DNA of 64,000 nucleotides from Saprospiraceae bacterium (GTDB lineage: Bacteria; Bacteroidota; Bacteroidia; Chitinophagales; Saprospiraceae). The stretch is from contig JAIBCG010000008.1 in the NCBI GenBank assembly GCA_019694295.1, positions 1 through 64,000 on the forward strand, in the 5' to 3' direction. This document shows positions 1-9,227 of the stretch, in pieces (the first letter of the stretch is position 1; each line of letters starts with the position of its first letter). Made by a program: the position numbers and the translations under genes. A model generated the notes under the pieces. It did not search any database, was not told where the DNA came from, and saw only the letters and a list, made by a program, of their open reading frames with translations.

Positions 1-2435
1 ACAATACCATATACTATCGAATAGTTTTGTTCTATCTGATTCATATTGCTCAATGACTCTCTGATACTTTGCATTTCAGCCTGTGCAGTTGAAAAAGCCA
101 GCTGCATATCATCCGCCAAAGCCTGACTTTCGTTCAACATTGAATCTAAAACTGCTATCTGGGTGTTCAGAATCTGCATCGCGGTATCTTTTGCACCTGG
201 TGTTAAGGATGTATGAACCAATAGCTCCGCTTCAGTTAAAGCCTCTTTTTGTGAGATAATATCTTTGTGATGCTCTCTGTAAGTATTGAACTCCGGTAAA
301 TTTTTTAGATTCTCAATCAGGTATTTAATCTCAAAAATTTTTCCAAGATTACCGGAATTCTCGTGTGAATAAAATGCACCCGTCAAGGTATCCGTTGATA
401 TCAAAGATGGTGCATTATACAACTTATCATAAAGCCCCCACCTTAATCCCCAGCTTGCCACATCATCCTTAAGACTGTCACCCTTGGCTATATATCTGTC
501 CTGTTCTGTGATGTAACTTAATTGATGCAAGGTATCTGTTAAATTCTCTCCTACCGAGACACATTCAGGCTTTTGTGTCCCCTTTGATTGAAACCAACTA
601 CCAACACCATCGTTACTCTGAGCGGTATACACCGATACAGTCTTGGGCCAATATTTATTCGTCTGTACAGGAATACTCGATGCTATGTAAAATTTCGATC
701 CATTTTTAGCTCCCATTTTATTGAGATAATTTAACCCCATCAAGGCACCATCACCATCATAAGGATTACCGTACCATTGGTTTTGGTGGTTATCTTGTAC
801 ACCAATTATTGCTTCATAATCTAACACAAAACCATTGTAATGCTCATAAAAATGATTGGAATATACCCTGCTCGGGTAGCTGTCATAGTCAAAACGCATC
901 CCTTCGTATGTAGCATTAGAATAATTGCACACAGCATTGCCGTTTGTCGCGTAAAAGCTATACACTTTTGAATAGGCATAAGTATCCCCAGGGCCTTGAA
1001 CAATATTCCCACTTACAATGGCTTTATCACAGCCCACTAATCTTATCCCATAAAATTGATCATACTGAGTATTAAGACTACATTGTATCGTGTTGTCTGA
1101 TATTTCAGGGGTTTTAAGCTTAAATAACTCTATTGCATAAAAATTACCGCTTGCTTCTAATGCATTATTATTACAAATTACTTTATCAGCATAATTCGAT
1201 GATTTTATCAAATGGAAAAACCTCTTGGCATTACTTCCAGGATAATAATCCACATAATCATAGGTATTATTTGTCACTTTATAATTCTCCATTCCGCCTG
1301 CTCCTGTTGCTTCAATTCCAATCAAACAGTTGACAAATTCATTGCTGTCTATTTCTACATCCTTAGCTTTCAGCCCTTCAAATCTTATTCCTACCGGGGT
1401 TGTATAGACAGAACTTATAAACTTAGTATTAGATACAATTACATCCGAGCCTTCCTTTGAAACATCAAAACTCGTGAAATCAACAGGCAATACACTCTTG
1501 TCAAAGCCGGATACATTGATCGCTGCCACCTCATGTGTTCTGAAATCCACTAACTTTGAGCTGCCGCCAAGCACTTTGATGAAATGGCCGGGTGTTGAAG
1601 CTATCTCCTGCAGACCGGATATGTTATTGCCGAAACTGCTCCGCATCAGCGTTACACTGCTCTCATTGCTCAATATACCGAATACGCCGTTTTTAAACTG
1701 ATTGTTATACTCGTATGGCGTGCCCATAGCAAATATATCCCCAACCACAAAATGACTGATATTATTCAAAATGAGACCGGCATAGGTTTTGCCGCCTCCC
1801 AATACCCAGTCATTGTCATATCCACTAAAAGGATTCAATGATCCTCCATTGAATCTGTTATTGATGAACTGGTAATCATCACTGACCCAGTATATATGTC
1901 CTACCCCTCCACTCGTATTATTACACCGGACTCCAACAAAATTATTGTCAAAATCACAGTTGGCAATGCCCATGTAACTCAGGTTGTTATAATCAAGCGC
2001 ATACAATGCATCCGAAAATTTGCATTTATAAAACCTCCCGATAGCTCCTGATTCAATCTCGATACTTCTCCATAAGTAGTCACAGCCTCTGAACAAAGTG
2101 CTGTCAGCAGACAAAAAGACTCCCGGTTTAACGTCTATTCCACTAATATCATCCAATATTATATCTGATCCGGGAGCTATATACCAATTGACATCAACTG
2201 TAAGCGTTCCCGATATTTTCATATTAACCGGACCAGTCGGTGGTAGTAACGAAAGTACATTACTTAAACTATCTGTATGAATATTTATGTAGGTCGTATC
2301 TGTGCAATCCGTAAGCAATGTTGCCGGCATTGGCGGCACTTCTGCCTTAGAAGCTGATACCGACAGCAACTTTATCACTGTATCAAAAGGATTCAAAGAA
2401 TTCAATCTGCCAATACCAATACAACTCGCAGCCAT
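1..2435 (-). CDS. Secreted parallel beta-helix protein, 3' end outside window, 5' end frameshifted
   Basis: I translated several stretches of the minus strand (about 1-120, 600-1000 and 1920-2435) and all lie in one open frame of about 811 codons with no stop before the window edge. The protein has many short Asn/Gly-rich repeats of the right-handed beta-helix type, then from about position 240 downward a helical segment (LADDMQLAFSTAQAEM and similar). The gene at 61117-64000 has the same order, beta-helix followed by helical segment, before its T9SS sorting domain. By analogy this is a T9SS-exported surface or secreted protein whose sorting domain lies left of the window. The first in-frame ATG (2435) begins MAASC and has no signal peptide. 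The hydrophobic stretch AVIVLIV lies upstream in the same frame without a start codon. A proper start at 2551 is joined to it only if one base is added in a run of eight G. Function and ligand are unknown. Confidence 0.75.
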   Translation of the reverse strand, partial: MAASCIGIGRLNSLNPFDTVIKLLSVSASKAEVPPMPATLLTDCTDTTYINIHTDSLSNVLSLLPPTGPVNMKISGTLTVDVNWYIAPGSDIILDDISGIDVKPGVFLSADSTLFRGCDYLWRSIEIESGAIGRFYKCKFSDALYALDYNNLSYMGIANCDFDNNFVGVRCNNTSGGVGHIYWVSDDYQFINNRFNGGSLNPFSGYDNDWVLGGGKTYAGLILNNISHFVVGDIFAMGTPYEYNNQFKNGVFGILSNESSVTLMRSSFGNNISGLQEIASTPGHFIKVLGGSSKLVDFRTHEVAAINVSGFDKSVLPVDFTSFDVSKEGSDVIVSNTKFISSVYTTPVGIRFEGLKAKDVEIDSNEFVNCLIGIEATGAGGMENYKVTNNTYDYVDYYPGSNAKRFFHLIKSSNYADKVICNNNALEASGNFYAIELFKLKTPEISDNTIQCSLNTQYDQFYGIRLVGCDKAIVSGNIVQGPGDTYAYSKVYSFYATNGNAVCNYSNATYEGMRFDYDSYPSRVYSNHFYEHYNGFVLDYEAIIGVQDNHQNQWYGNPYDGDGALMGLNYLNKMGAKNGSKFYIASSIPVQTNKYWPKTVSVYTAQSNDGVGSWFQSKGTQKPECVSVGENLTDTLHQLSYITEQDRYIAKGDSLKDDVASWGLRWGLYDKLYNAPSLISTDTLTGAFYSHENSGNLGKIFEIKYLIENLKNLPEFNTYREHHKDIISQKEALTEAELLVHTSLTPGAKDTAMQILNTQIAVLDSMLNESQALADDMQLAFSTAQAEMQSIRESLSNMNQIEQNYSIVYGI

Positions 2436-2479
2436 GACAATCAAAACAATTACTGCTTGGCTAAACGAATAAAATTTTA

Positions 2480-2487
2480 CCCCCCCC
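2480..2487 (-). repeat. Poly-G tract of eight, probable frameshift site or slippage switch
   Basis: The plus strand has eight consecutive C (eight G on the coding strand) between the ATG at 2551 and the beta-helix frame. From that ATG the reading is MKALQNIRDYFASKQNYINF, then K-R-G-G and a TAA stop immediately after the tract. With nine G the reading continues as V-K-F-Y-S-F-S-Q and a hydrophobic AVIVLIV stretch into MAASC, giving a normal basic plus hydrophobic export signal. This could be a phase-variation tract caught in the off state, a fixed mutation, or a homopolymer sequencing error. Confidence 0.7.
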
Positions 2488-2551
2488 GTTTAAAATTAAT
2501 ATAATTTTGTTTAGAGGCGAAATAATCACGAATATTCTGCAGTGCTTTCAT
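2488..2551 (-). other. Out-of-frame 5' end of the beta-helix gene
   Basis: The ATG at 2551 lies about 33 bases downstream of the predicted transcription start of a good Bacteroidota promoter. The encoded 24-residue reading ends at a TAA just after the poly-G tract. The distance from this ATG to the in-frame ATG at 2435 is 116 bases, one short of 39 codons, so a single added base restores a continuous gene. I infer this is the true start region of the gene to its left. Confidence 0.6.
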
Positions 2552-2589
2552 AATGCTATGGTTTTTTGCTTAGTAAATAAGATTTGCTC

Positions 2590-2621
2590 CAAATATATGC
2601 TATTTTATTTAAAAAGTCAAG
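2590..2621 (-). promoter_or_regulatory. Promoter for the beta-helix gene
   Basis: On the minus strand a CTTG (2618-2621) precedes TATATTTG (2590-2597) by about 20 bases, matching the Bacteroidota -33/-7 pattern TTTG and TAnnTTTG. The expected start of transcription is near 2584, just upstream of the ATG at 2551. The rest of the gap 2622-2799 holds no gene; a weak inverted repeat near 2771-2793 could end the helicase transcript. Confidence 0.55.
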
Positions 2622-2799
2622 CATTTCACCAAAAATATTGCGTTTTGTACAATATTAACATCACTCCCGCACAAACTTCTCCATCTGACTGTGGCCGATA
2701 CTTTGCAGGCAAAAATTGGTACAGATTATACTTTTGGTTTTCAAATTCGTACCACTAATCAAAAGATTCTATCTGAAAATATCAGAAAAGACTCCTCAT

Positions 2800-5715
2800 T
2801 TACTCCAGCAAACCTGCCAATTCGCTCTTGTCAAGGCTGAAGAAAAACTCGTCTTCGGTAATGATTTCTGAGGCGAGCTTTTGCTTTTTCTGCTGCAAGC
2901 GGAGAATTTTTTCCTCGATGGTGTTACGAGTGATGAAGCGTATGGCAGTCACGTTCCGGTTCTGGCCTATGCGGTGCGCCCTTGCTATGGCTTGTTGTTC
3001 GGCAGCCGGATTCCACCACGGGTCTATCAGGAATACCAGCTCGGCTGCAGTAAGGTTGAGGCCTGTACCGCCTGCTTTGAGCGACAGAAAAAACCACGGA
3101 ATGTCTTTTTCCTGAAAATTCTCCACTTCGCGCTGTCTTTGTGCCAACGCCACATCACCTGTGAGTCTGCTGAACGCCACTTTATTGGATGTCGCCCAAT
3201 CACAATACTTGTCGAGGTGGCGCACATACGAGGAGAATACCAGCACTTTTTCCTTACACTGTACAGCATTTTCAAGAAAATAGCTCACCTCATCGAATTT
3301 CCCGGAAGCTACATCTGCAAACTCAGGCAACATAGCCGGATGGCTCGCTATTTGGCGCAATCGTTGTAAGGCATTGAGTATTCGTAACTTTTCCTTTCCG
3401 CTGCCATCCGTTTCCGCCATCAGGATCGAATTGCGTACAGCCGATTTTTCTTTTTCATAGATTTCGGCCTGTTGCTCATCCATTTCGCAATAATGAACAA
3501 ACTCTGTGAGTTCGGGCAACTCAGGTGTCACCGATTTTTTTGTACGCCTGAGTATAAACGGTTTTACGATACGCAGGAGTTCCTCCCGTTTTGCTTCATC
3601 CTGATTTCGCTCTATCGGAATCCGGAACGCTTGTTTAAAGCTTTGTGCACTACCGAGCATACCGGGGTTAATAAATTGCATTTGTGCCCATAGGTCTGCG
3701 AGGCTGTTTTCAATAGGCGTTCCTGTCAGGGTAAGGCGAAAAGGTGCGGATATCCTGTTGACCGCTTCAAACATCTTACTGTCTTTGTTCTTTATCTGCT
3801 GGCTTTCGTCAAGGATGATGGCATCGAATGCTATCTTCGACAGTTCATCAATATCGCGTACTAGAATATGGTAAGTAGTAAGCACAAGGTCGAATCCGCC
3901 GATCAGGCTGTGCGAACGGTAGCGTTCAGTGCCTGTGTGCGTATATTTGCTGAGTTGCGGTGCAAATTTCTCCAGCTCAATGTACCAATTAAATACAAGC
4001 GATGCCGGCAAAACGACCAAAGCGCGGATACCTGTACGCTGTGGTGCTGCAAACAAATCGAGCTGGCCTGAAGGTAATCCTGTAGTCTGTATTTTGGATT
4101 TTTTGGATGAAATATACAGCAACAAGGCAATCGACTGGAGTGTCTTGCCGAGGCCCATGTCATCTGCAAGGCAAGCACCCAGATTGTTGTCATAAAGCCG
4201 TGCTAACCATCTGAATCCAGCTTCCTGGTAAGGGCGAAGTACGGCATTCAAACCTTCCGGCAATGGAATTTCCGCTTCATTCTGTTCCGACAAACGGGCT
4301 GCCACTCCGGTAAGTTCCTCGGCGACCGTCGCCTGTGCTTTTGAAAGCCTGTAGCCGCTTTCCGTTTCTGTGCCAAGCTGTACGAGTGACGAGTATTTCT
4401 CAAACCACGCCTTTGGAATGATGAACACCGACCCGTCCGGAAGCATAAAAACCGGGTCTTCGTTCCTTATGTTGGCTGCGAGTTTTTTGAACGGAAAGCT
4501 GAATTCGCCAACATTGACCACGACATGGACGTCGAACCAGTCGCCTGCTTCTTTAGCAACAGTTTTGACATCGAAAGCCTCCAGATTTACCGGATTTTCT
4601 CCCATAAAAAACGGAGCGACTTTAAATCCTGCAGCTACAAGGGCCGGTTTGTTTTTTCTCAGCCATAGGCAGGCATCTAACATGTCTGCTACCGATTGTT
4701 CCGGCAGTGCAAAAACTTGTCCGGCTGTTTTTTCGAGTCCACATTCTGTCAGTTTTTCGGCAATATGACGTTCAGTTTCCATATTCCGCACATAATTCAG
4801 GATACGGATGTTCCCTTCCGGCGAAATCTCGATTTTCTTCCTTCCCTGCCTTATGTCGTGAAATTCGAATTTTTGTTCATGATAATAACAGGCGAGTTTC
4901 AAGACGAACTTTCCTTCAAAAACGCTTTCCGTCAACTGCAATTCCGGATTTTCGGGTATGTCGTATTTGTCTATGTCAAACCCTTCTGCCTCAATCTCTA
5001 CTGATGAATCTAGCTTCAACACGAACGACTTAAAATAAGTGTGTACCAGCTTGTCGGGCACAATCACTACGTTTTTCGTTGCAAAAGGTAGCAACATATT
5101 CCCATTAATGCCTACCGGTTGATACAGTTTCCTGTCAATGATGGCCCAGGCCGGATGATTGCATACGACCATGATATTTTTATCCATCAAAGCGACATCC
5201 TGCTCATCGGAAATCAGGTTCAGCTTATAAGAGACTGATGTATCAGACTTTTTTAGGGAAATATTTGCCATTGATGAAGTCGAAGAAACATCCACGCAGT
5301 GGTCGGCAATATATGCTTTACGAAAAATGTTAATGCACAAGACGATGTCGTTTTCAACCAATTGTCTAAGTATGAAATCAATCTTTTTTTCGATGAAATG
5401 CTTGAGAACCGCCTTTATTTTTTCATCCCCCATCAGTACAGAAAGCTTGTCTCCGTTCCGGATTTTTGCCCCGAATCTTGCAGTAAGAGATTCGTCACTT
5501 ATTTCGTCCAAAACCTGAAACAGCTTATGATGGCTTTCAATTGTATCCGGAAAAAAATCGCGGTAATTGTTGAGGAAAATTTTCTGCGACACTGTGCTCA
5601 CTTCACGCATATCAGGCGAAGGTGCAGCCCATGCAGATACAGTTATACCGATAACATCATGATTATCAATACTTAACACCAGTTTGTATCCAGAATATTC
5701 TCCCATTTTCATCAA
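2800..5715 (-). CDS. SNF2-family DEAD/DEAH-box helicase
   Basis: A 971-residue Swi2/Snf2-type ATPase that would translocate on double-stranded DNA and remodel bound proteins. The N-terminal 480 residues are poorly conserved, as in bacterial SNF2 proteins. Motif I is DDMGLGKT (about 518-525), motif II is DESQ (about 635), motif III is LTGTP (about 663), motif V is AGGTGLNL (about 881), and motif VI is QAIARAHRIGQ (about 908-918), so both RecA-like lobes are complete. Between motifs I and Ia sits QLDLF (about 551-555), which resembles a sliding-clamp binding pentapeptide. No zinc-finger SWIM domain was recognised. It stands alone, separated by a terminator-like hairpin from the VCBS genes. The start at 5715 begins MMKMGEY; the ATGs two or three codons later are equally possible. 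Its substrate is unknown. Confidence 0.93.
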   Translation of the reverse strand: MMKMGEYSGYKLVLSIDNHDVIGITVSAWAAPSPDMREVSTVSQKIFLNNYRDFFPDTIESHHKLFQVLDEISDESLTARFGAKIRNGDKLSVLMGDEKIKAVLKHFIEKKIDFILRQLVENDIVLCINIFRKAYIADHCVDVSSTSSMANISLKKSDTSVSYKLNLISDEQDVALMDKNIMVVCNHPAWAIIDRKLYQPVGINGNMLLPFATKNVVIVPDKLVHTYFKSFVLKLDSSVEIEAEGFDIDKYDIPENPELQLTESVFEGKFVLKLACYYHEQKFEFHDIRQGRKKIEISPEGNIRILNYVRNMETERHIAEKLTECGLEKTAGQVFALPEQSVADMLDACLWLRKNKPALVAAGFKVAPFFMGENPVNLEAFDVKTVAKEAGDWFDVHVVVNVGEFSFPFKKLAANIRNEDPVFMLPDGSVFIIPKAWFEKYSSLVQLGTETESGYRLSKAQATVAEELTGVAARLSEQNEAEIPLPEGLNAVLRPYQEAGFRWLARLYDNNLGACLADDMGLGKTLQSIALLLYISSKKSKIQTTGLPSGQLDLFAAPQRTGIRALVVLPASLVFNWYIELEKFAPQLSKYTHTGTERYRSHSLIGGFDLVLTTYHILVRDIDELSKIAFDAIILDESQQIKNKDSKMFEAVNRISAPFRLTLTGTPIENSLADLWAQMQFINPGMLGSAQSFKQAFRIPIERNQDEAKREELLRIVKPFILRRTKKSVTPELPELTEFVHYCEMDEQQAEIYEKEKSAVRNSILMAETDGSGKEKLRILNALQRLRQIASHPAMLPEFADVASGKFDEVSYFLENAVQCKEKVLVFSSYVRHLDKYCDWATSNKVAFSRLTGDVALAQRQREVENFQEKDIPWFFLSLKAGGTGLNLTAAELVFLIDPWWNPAAEQQAIARAHRIGQNRNVTAIRFITRNTIEEKILRLQQKKQKLASEIITEDEFFFSLDKSELAGLLE

Positions 5716-5765
5716 AAAAGAAGGCGAATATCTGAATTTCTACTGCGTTTTACATCATTTTTACA

Positions 5766-5808
5766 CAAAAACAAAATCCCCGACGATCAAGGCAGGCAAT
5801 CGAGGATT
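5766..5808 (-). terminator. Terminator of the VCBS gene pair
   Basis: On the minus strand AATCC-T-CGAT (from 5808) pairs with ATCG...GGATT (to 5775) across a loop of about ten bases, followed by a T-rich run (TTTTGTTTTTG). It lies just downstream of the stop at 5834 and upstream of the helicase gene. The stem is imperfect, with a small internal bulge. Confidence 0.5.
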
Positions 5809-5833
5809 AGATTTATTTGACCATGCAGTATGG

Positions 5834-8800
5834 TCAAATGGCTGGTATTTTTTTCTTGTTGATTTTTATTACATCCATGTAGTAATTATTATTGCCTACA
5901 AGCAGCAACAACACATCGGGTGAGGATGTATTGACGAGTTTGATATCGCGTACATCGTTAGGTATATAAAGGCCTGATTGTAGGACACTTACAGGTTTAA
6001 ATCCACCTTTGCCATCACCAATCAGTATTCGTCCTTTACCTGCATCAGCACGGCCGGTTTCTACCTCAGACACGAACAGGTTACCGCCTACTATGATATC
6101 CTGGATTTTATCGTTATTGATATCGAGTATCTGGATGCCCATGATAGGAGCCATCTGTACTTCATTAGGCAGATACCTAATTTCGAATTTGCCGCTGCCT
6201 TTGTTCATCAGTATGCCCGATTTGAAGCTTGTGACGCGGTAATGGATTGATTTGTCGAGATTATCCTTGCCATAGACCTCGTCCAGATTGGCATTGGCAA
6301 AATCGGTATAGGTTTTGAATTTCTGCTCTATCTGAGGTATCTGTTGTGAAGAACATTGACGCCCTCGCACAGGTACTGTCTCCTTACCATCCAGCAAATA
6401 ACCCAGAACGATGTCATATTTACCATTTTCATCGAAGTCATTGCCATAGATATCAAACGGTTTTTCTTTAGTAGCTTTATACTTATAGTTAGTTCCTAAG
6501 TTGCCGAGTACAAAGTCAGTTTTCCCATCGTTGTTGAAGTCGCCGGGCTCAATGCTAAACCACCATCCGTTAGAGCCATCAAAGCCCATTTCCTTAGTTC
6601 GGTTAACAAATTTTCCACCTTCGTTGATCAGGAAAGTAAGTGGCATCCATTCACCGGTTATAAGCAGATCCTGGCGGCCGTCTTCGTTGAGATCGGCTAC
6701 AGCACCATCTGTAACCATGCCGAGTACACCATTGTCAGGAAGTATGTCGGATGTTACGTCAATGAATTTTCCTTTATCGTTGCGCATAATATAACTTTTT
6801 GCCGGTTTTGGATACTCTGAACCTACCTGTCGGCCTCCTCTGAAAAGATCGAGGTCACCGTCGCCATCCATATCAAATGGTATGGCACATGAGCCACTTG
6901 ATGTAATGGCCGGGAGGTCTTTTGATTTAGTAAAATTGCCTTTTCCGTCGTTCAGGTACAGCCTGTCTTGATACATTGTACCTTCAGGACCAAACTCGTA
7001 GCCGCCGCTTACGATGTACAGATCTGTATCACCGTCACCATCTGCATCAAAGAATACTGAGCCTATGTCTTCATATTTTTTGTCGGCAGCTATAGCCGGC
7101 TGCGATGTTTTTCTGAATGTCATATCGGCATTCTGAATGTAAAGTGTACCTTCCTGACCTGCAGCACCACCTATGTAGAAATCTTCAAGCTTGTCACCGT
7201 TGATATCTGCTTTTGAGATGTGCGGCCCCCATTGCGACATATTATGAGGTAATAAAATCTGAGTCTGATAATCATCATACGAATTTTCGGTATGTTTGAA
7301 ACTGACGCCCGACTCTTTTGTAAAATTTTGAGCAAGGTCAAACAGTTCAGGTTTCGGGATACAGCTACCATTTGGTGCGGCCTTTTCATAATCTAATGAA
7401 ATGAGTTGGTCTGCCTTTATATTTTCCATAATCTGACATTTGCCGTCAGGCCACTCGACACGTAACTTTTTTACAGTTTTATTCTTGCCGATACCAAAAT
7501 GAATAACCGGTTCAACAGCTGACTGAAAACCACGCACCGTATTGAATTCGCGGTACTGAGAGCCAGTTTCGGTTTCTACTACAACCTTTGCTCCGTGTGG
7601 GTGCATTTTTTTGCTTGGTTCGAATTTCACACGCAGGTAATGATTATTGTTTCCGTTTTCCTGTTCAAGGTTTTTGTACAACGATACGGGCTCGTCGAGG
7701 TTGCAGACTATCAGGTCAATGTCGCCGTCGTTGTCAAAATCGGCATACGCAGCACCTGTACTGATGGTAGCTCGGTTGGCAATGCCACTTTCTTTTGATA
7801 ACTGCGAAAAAGTAAGGTCTCCGTTGTTTCTGAAAAACTGATTTTCAACCCTGATTGGATTTACAGAACGCAGGAATTCCTTTACCATCTCTACTTTTTT
7901 CTTCTCGTCCTTTTCGTGCGACATTTTTTTGTTAAAAGGCTTGTATTTGTCTTTAAACTGGATGGCTTTGTAATAGCCGTTGCTAATGAAGAGGTCCTGC
8001 TCACCATCGTTGTCAGCATCGAAGAACAGAGGCGACCAGCTCCATTCGGTCCGATCGATACCAGCCAATTGACCAATTTCTGAGAATGTATTGTTTCCGT
8101 TGTTGAGGTGAAGCATATTGCGCATATACTGGTAATGGTAACCAAGTTTGGTAAGGTTCCAGAATCGCTGGATATCCATACTCGCCATATTGGCTTTTTC
8201 GCTAAAATTGCTCATTGCTGCCATTTCTGCTACTACCAGGTCCTGAAACCCGTCGTGATTGATATCGCTGAAGTCAACACCCATACTTGACATAGAGATG
8301 TGATACATGGCAGTATATATCTGGTTAGTGAATTTGCCATTGCCATCATTGATGAACAAAGCATCCGGCTCGTCGTGGTCAACTGCTACAAATATATCTG
8401 TATAGCCATCGTTATTGAAGTCGCATGCACTCAGACCAAGTACCCAGCCAAAATACTGTACATTTGCCTCTTTGGTCACGTCACTGAAAGTGCCATTACC
8501 GTTATTTTTGTACAAATGTGTACTGTATTCATGTGGAGGATTCAGAAAATCCTTGTAGTTATCCATAAACAAACGGGTTCTGTTGGGATGGTGGTTACCT
8601 GTCATCAGGTCAACTAGTCCGTCTTTGTTGTAGTCAAGGAATGTGGCAGTTATGGTATATGCGTTATCGTTTATGCCATATTGTTTGGCCTGGTCTGTGA
8701 AGGTACCATCGCCTTTGTTGATGAATAACACGTTTTCTCTCAGTTGTGGGCTGTCATAATAATTTCGACAAACGTATATGTCGAGAAAACCATCGTTGTT

Positions 8801-9223
8801 GACATCGGCAGTAGCCACACCCGAACACCAGCTGCCCTTTAGCACTATGCCGGCCTTCTCCGAGACATCTTCGAATTTCATCCCGCCTTTATTGAAATAC
8901 ATCTTATTGTCAACAAAATTTCCGGTAAAGAAAACATCGGTGAGTCCGTCATTATTAAAGTCACCACAGGCTACACCTCCACCGTCAAAGCCATTGATGT
9001 ATTCAAATATTGGTCTGAGTTGCTCGATGTCCAGATTATTGCTAAAACTCAAGCCGGTCTCTGTGGGTGAAAGCTCTTGAAATTTTGGAACGTGTGCTGC
9101 ACCGTCCTTTGTTGTCGAATTTGACCTCTGCTCATTTTTACATGATGACAAAGACATTATGATAAATGATAATATACAAATTACTTTCAAATAAGCTTTC
9201 ATCTTGGCTTGTTTATGGTTCAT
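5834..9223 (-). CDS. Large VCBS/FG-GAP repeat lipoprotein with ASPIC/UnbV domain
   Basis: A 1129-residue protein. Residues 8-27 form a lipoprotein signal (MKAYLKVICILSFIIMSLSS then Cys28), so it should be anchored in the outer membrane or exported to the surface. Residues of about 70-520 carry repeated DxNxDGxxD calcium-binding loops of FG-GAP/VCBS beta-propeller blades, for example DFNNDGLTD, DVNNDGFLD and DADNDGEQD. An ASPIC/UnbV domain follows at about 530-615 (RGFQSAVEPVIHFGIG, RVEWPDG). A second set of blades fills 660-1120. This CRTAC1-like two-propeller layout is common in Bacteroidota, usually annotated as VCBS repeat or RNA-binding protein; no RNA role is supported here. It starts four bases after the stop of the paralogue upstream, so the two form an operon. 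ATG 9223 or ATG 9202 could be the start. Ligand unknown. Confidence 0.88.
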   Translation of the reverse strand: MNHKQAKMKAYLKVICILSFIIMSLSSCKNEQRSNSTTKDGAAHVPKFQELSPTETGLSFSNNLDIEQLRPIFEYINGFDGGGVACGDFNNDGLTDVFFTGNFVDNKMYFNKGGMKFEDVSEKAGIVLKGSWCSGVATADVNNDGFLDIYVCRNYYDSPQLRENVLFINKGDGTFTDQAKQYGINDNAYTITATFLDYNKDGLVDLMTGNHHPNRTRLFMDNYKDFLNPPHEYSTHLYKNNGNGTFSDVTKEANVQYFGWVLGLSACDFNNDGYTDIFVAVDHDEPDALFINDGNGKFTNQIYTAMYHISMSSMGVDFSDINHDGFQDLVVAEMAAMSNFSEKANMASMDIQRFWNLTKLGYHYQYMRNMLHLNNGNNTFSEIGQLAGIDRTEWSWSPLFFDADNDGEQDLFISNGYYKAIQFKDKYKPFNKKMSHEKDEKKKVEMVKEFLRSVNPIRVENQFFRNNGDLTFSQLSKESGIANRATISTGAAYADFDNDGDIDLIVCNLDEPVSLYKNLEQENGNNNHYLRVKFEPSKKMHPHGAKVVVETETGSQYREFNTVRGFQSAVEPVIHFGIGKNKTVKKLRVEWPDGKCQIMENIKADQLISLDYEKAAPNGSCIPKPELFDLAQNFTKESGVSFKHTENSYDDYQTQILLPHNMSQWGPHISKADINGDKLEDFYIGGAAGQEGTLYIQNADMTFRKTSQPAIAADKKYEDIGSVFFDADGDGDTDLYIVSGGYEFGPEGTMYQDRLYLNDGKGNFTKSKDLPAITSSGSCAIPFDMDGDGDLDLFRGGRQVGSEYPKPAKSYIMRNDKGKFIDVTSDILPDNGVLGMVTDGAVADLNEDGRQDLLITGEWMPLTFLINEGGKFVNRTKEMGFDGSNGWWFSIEPGDFNNDGKTDFVLGNLGTNYKYKATKEKPFDIYGNDFDENGKYDIVLGYLLDGKETVPVRGRQCSSQQIPQIEQKFKTYTDFANANLDEVYGKDNLDKSIHYRVTSFKSGILMNKGSGKFEIRYLPNEVQMAPIMGIQILDINNDKIQDIIVGGNLFVSEVETGRADAGKGRILIGDGKGGFKPVSVLQSGLYIPNDVRDIKLVNTSSPDVLLLLVGNNNYYMDVIKINKKKIPAI

Positions 9224-9227
9224 TTAA

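Noticed and set aside
2507-2758. 83-residue plus-strand ORF in the gap before the helicase
   Set aside because: It runs antisense through the start region and promoter of the beta-helix gene and has no protein-like pattern.
5299-5676. 125-residue plus-strand ORF
   Set aside because: Antisense to the SNF2 helicase, which is strongly supported.
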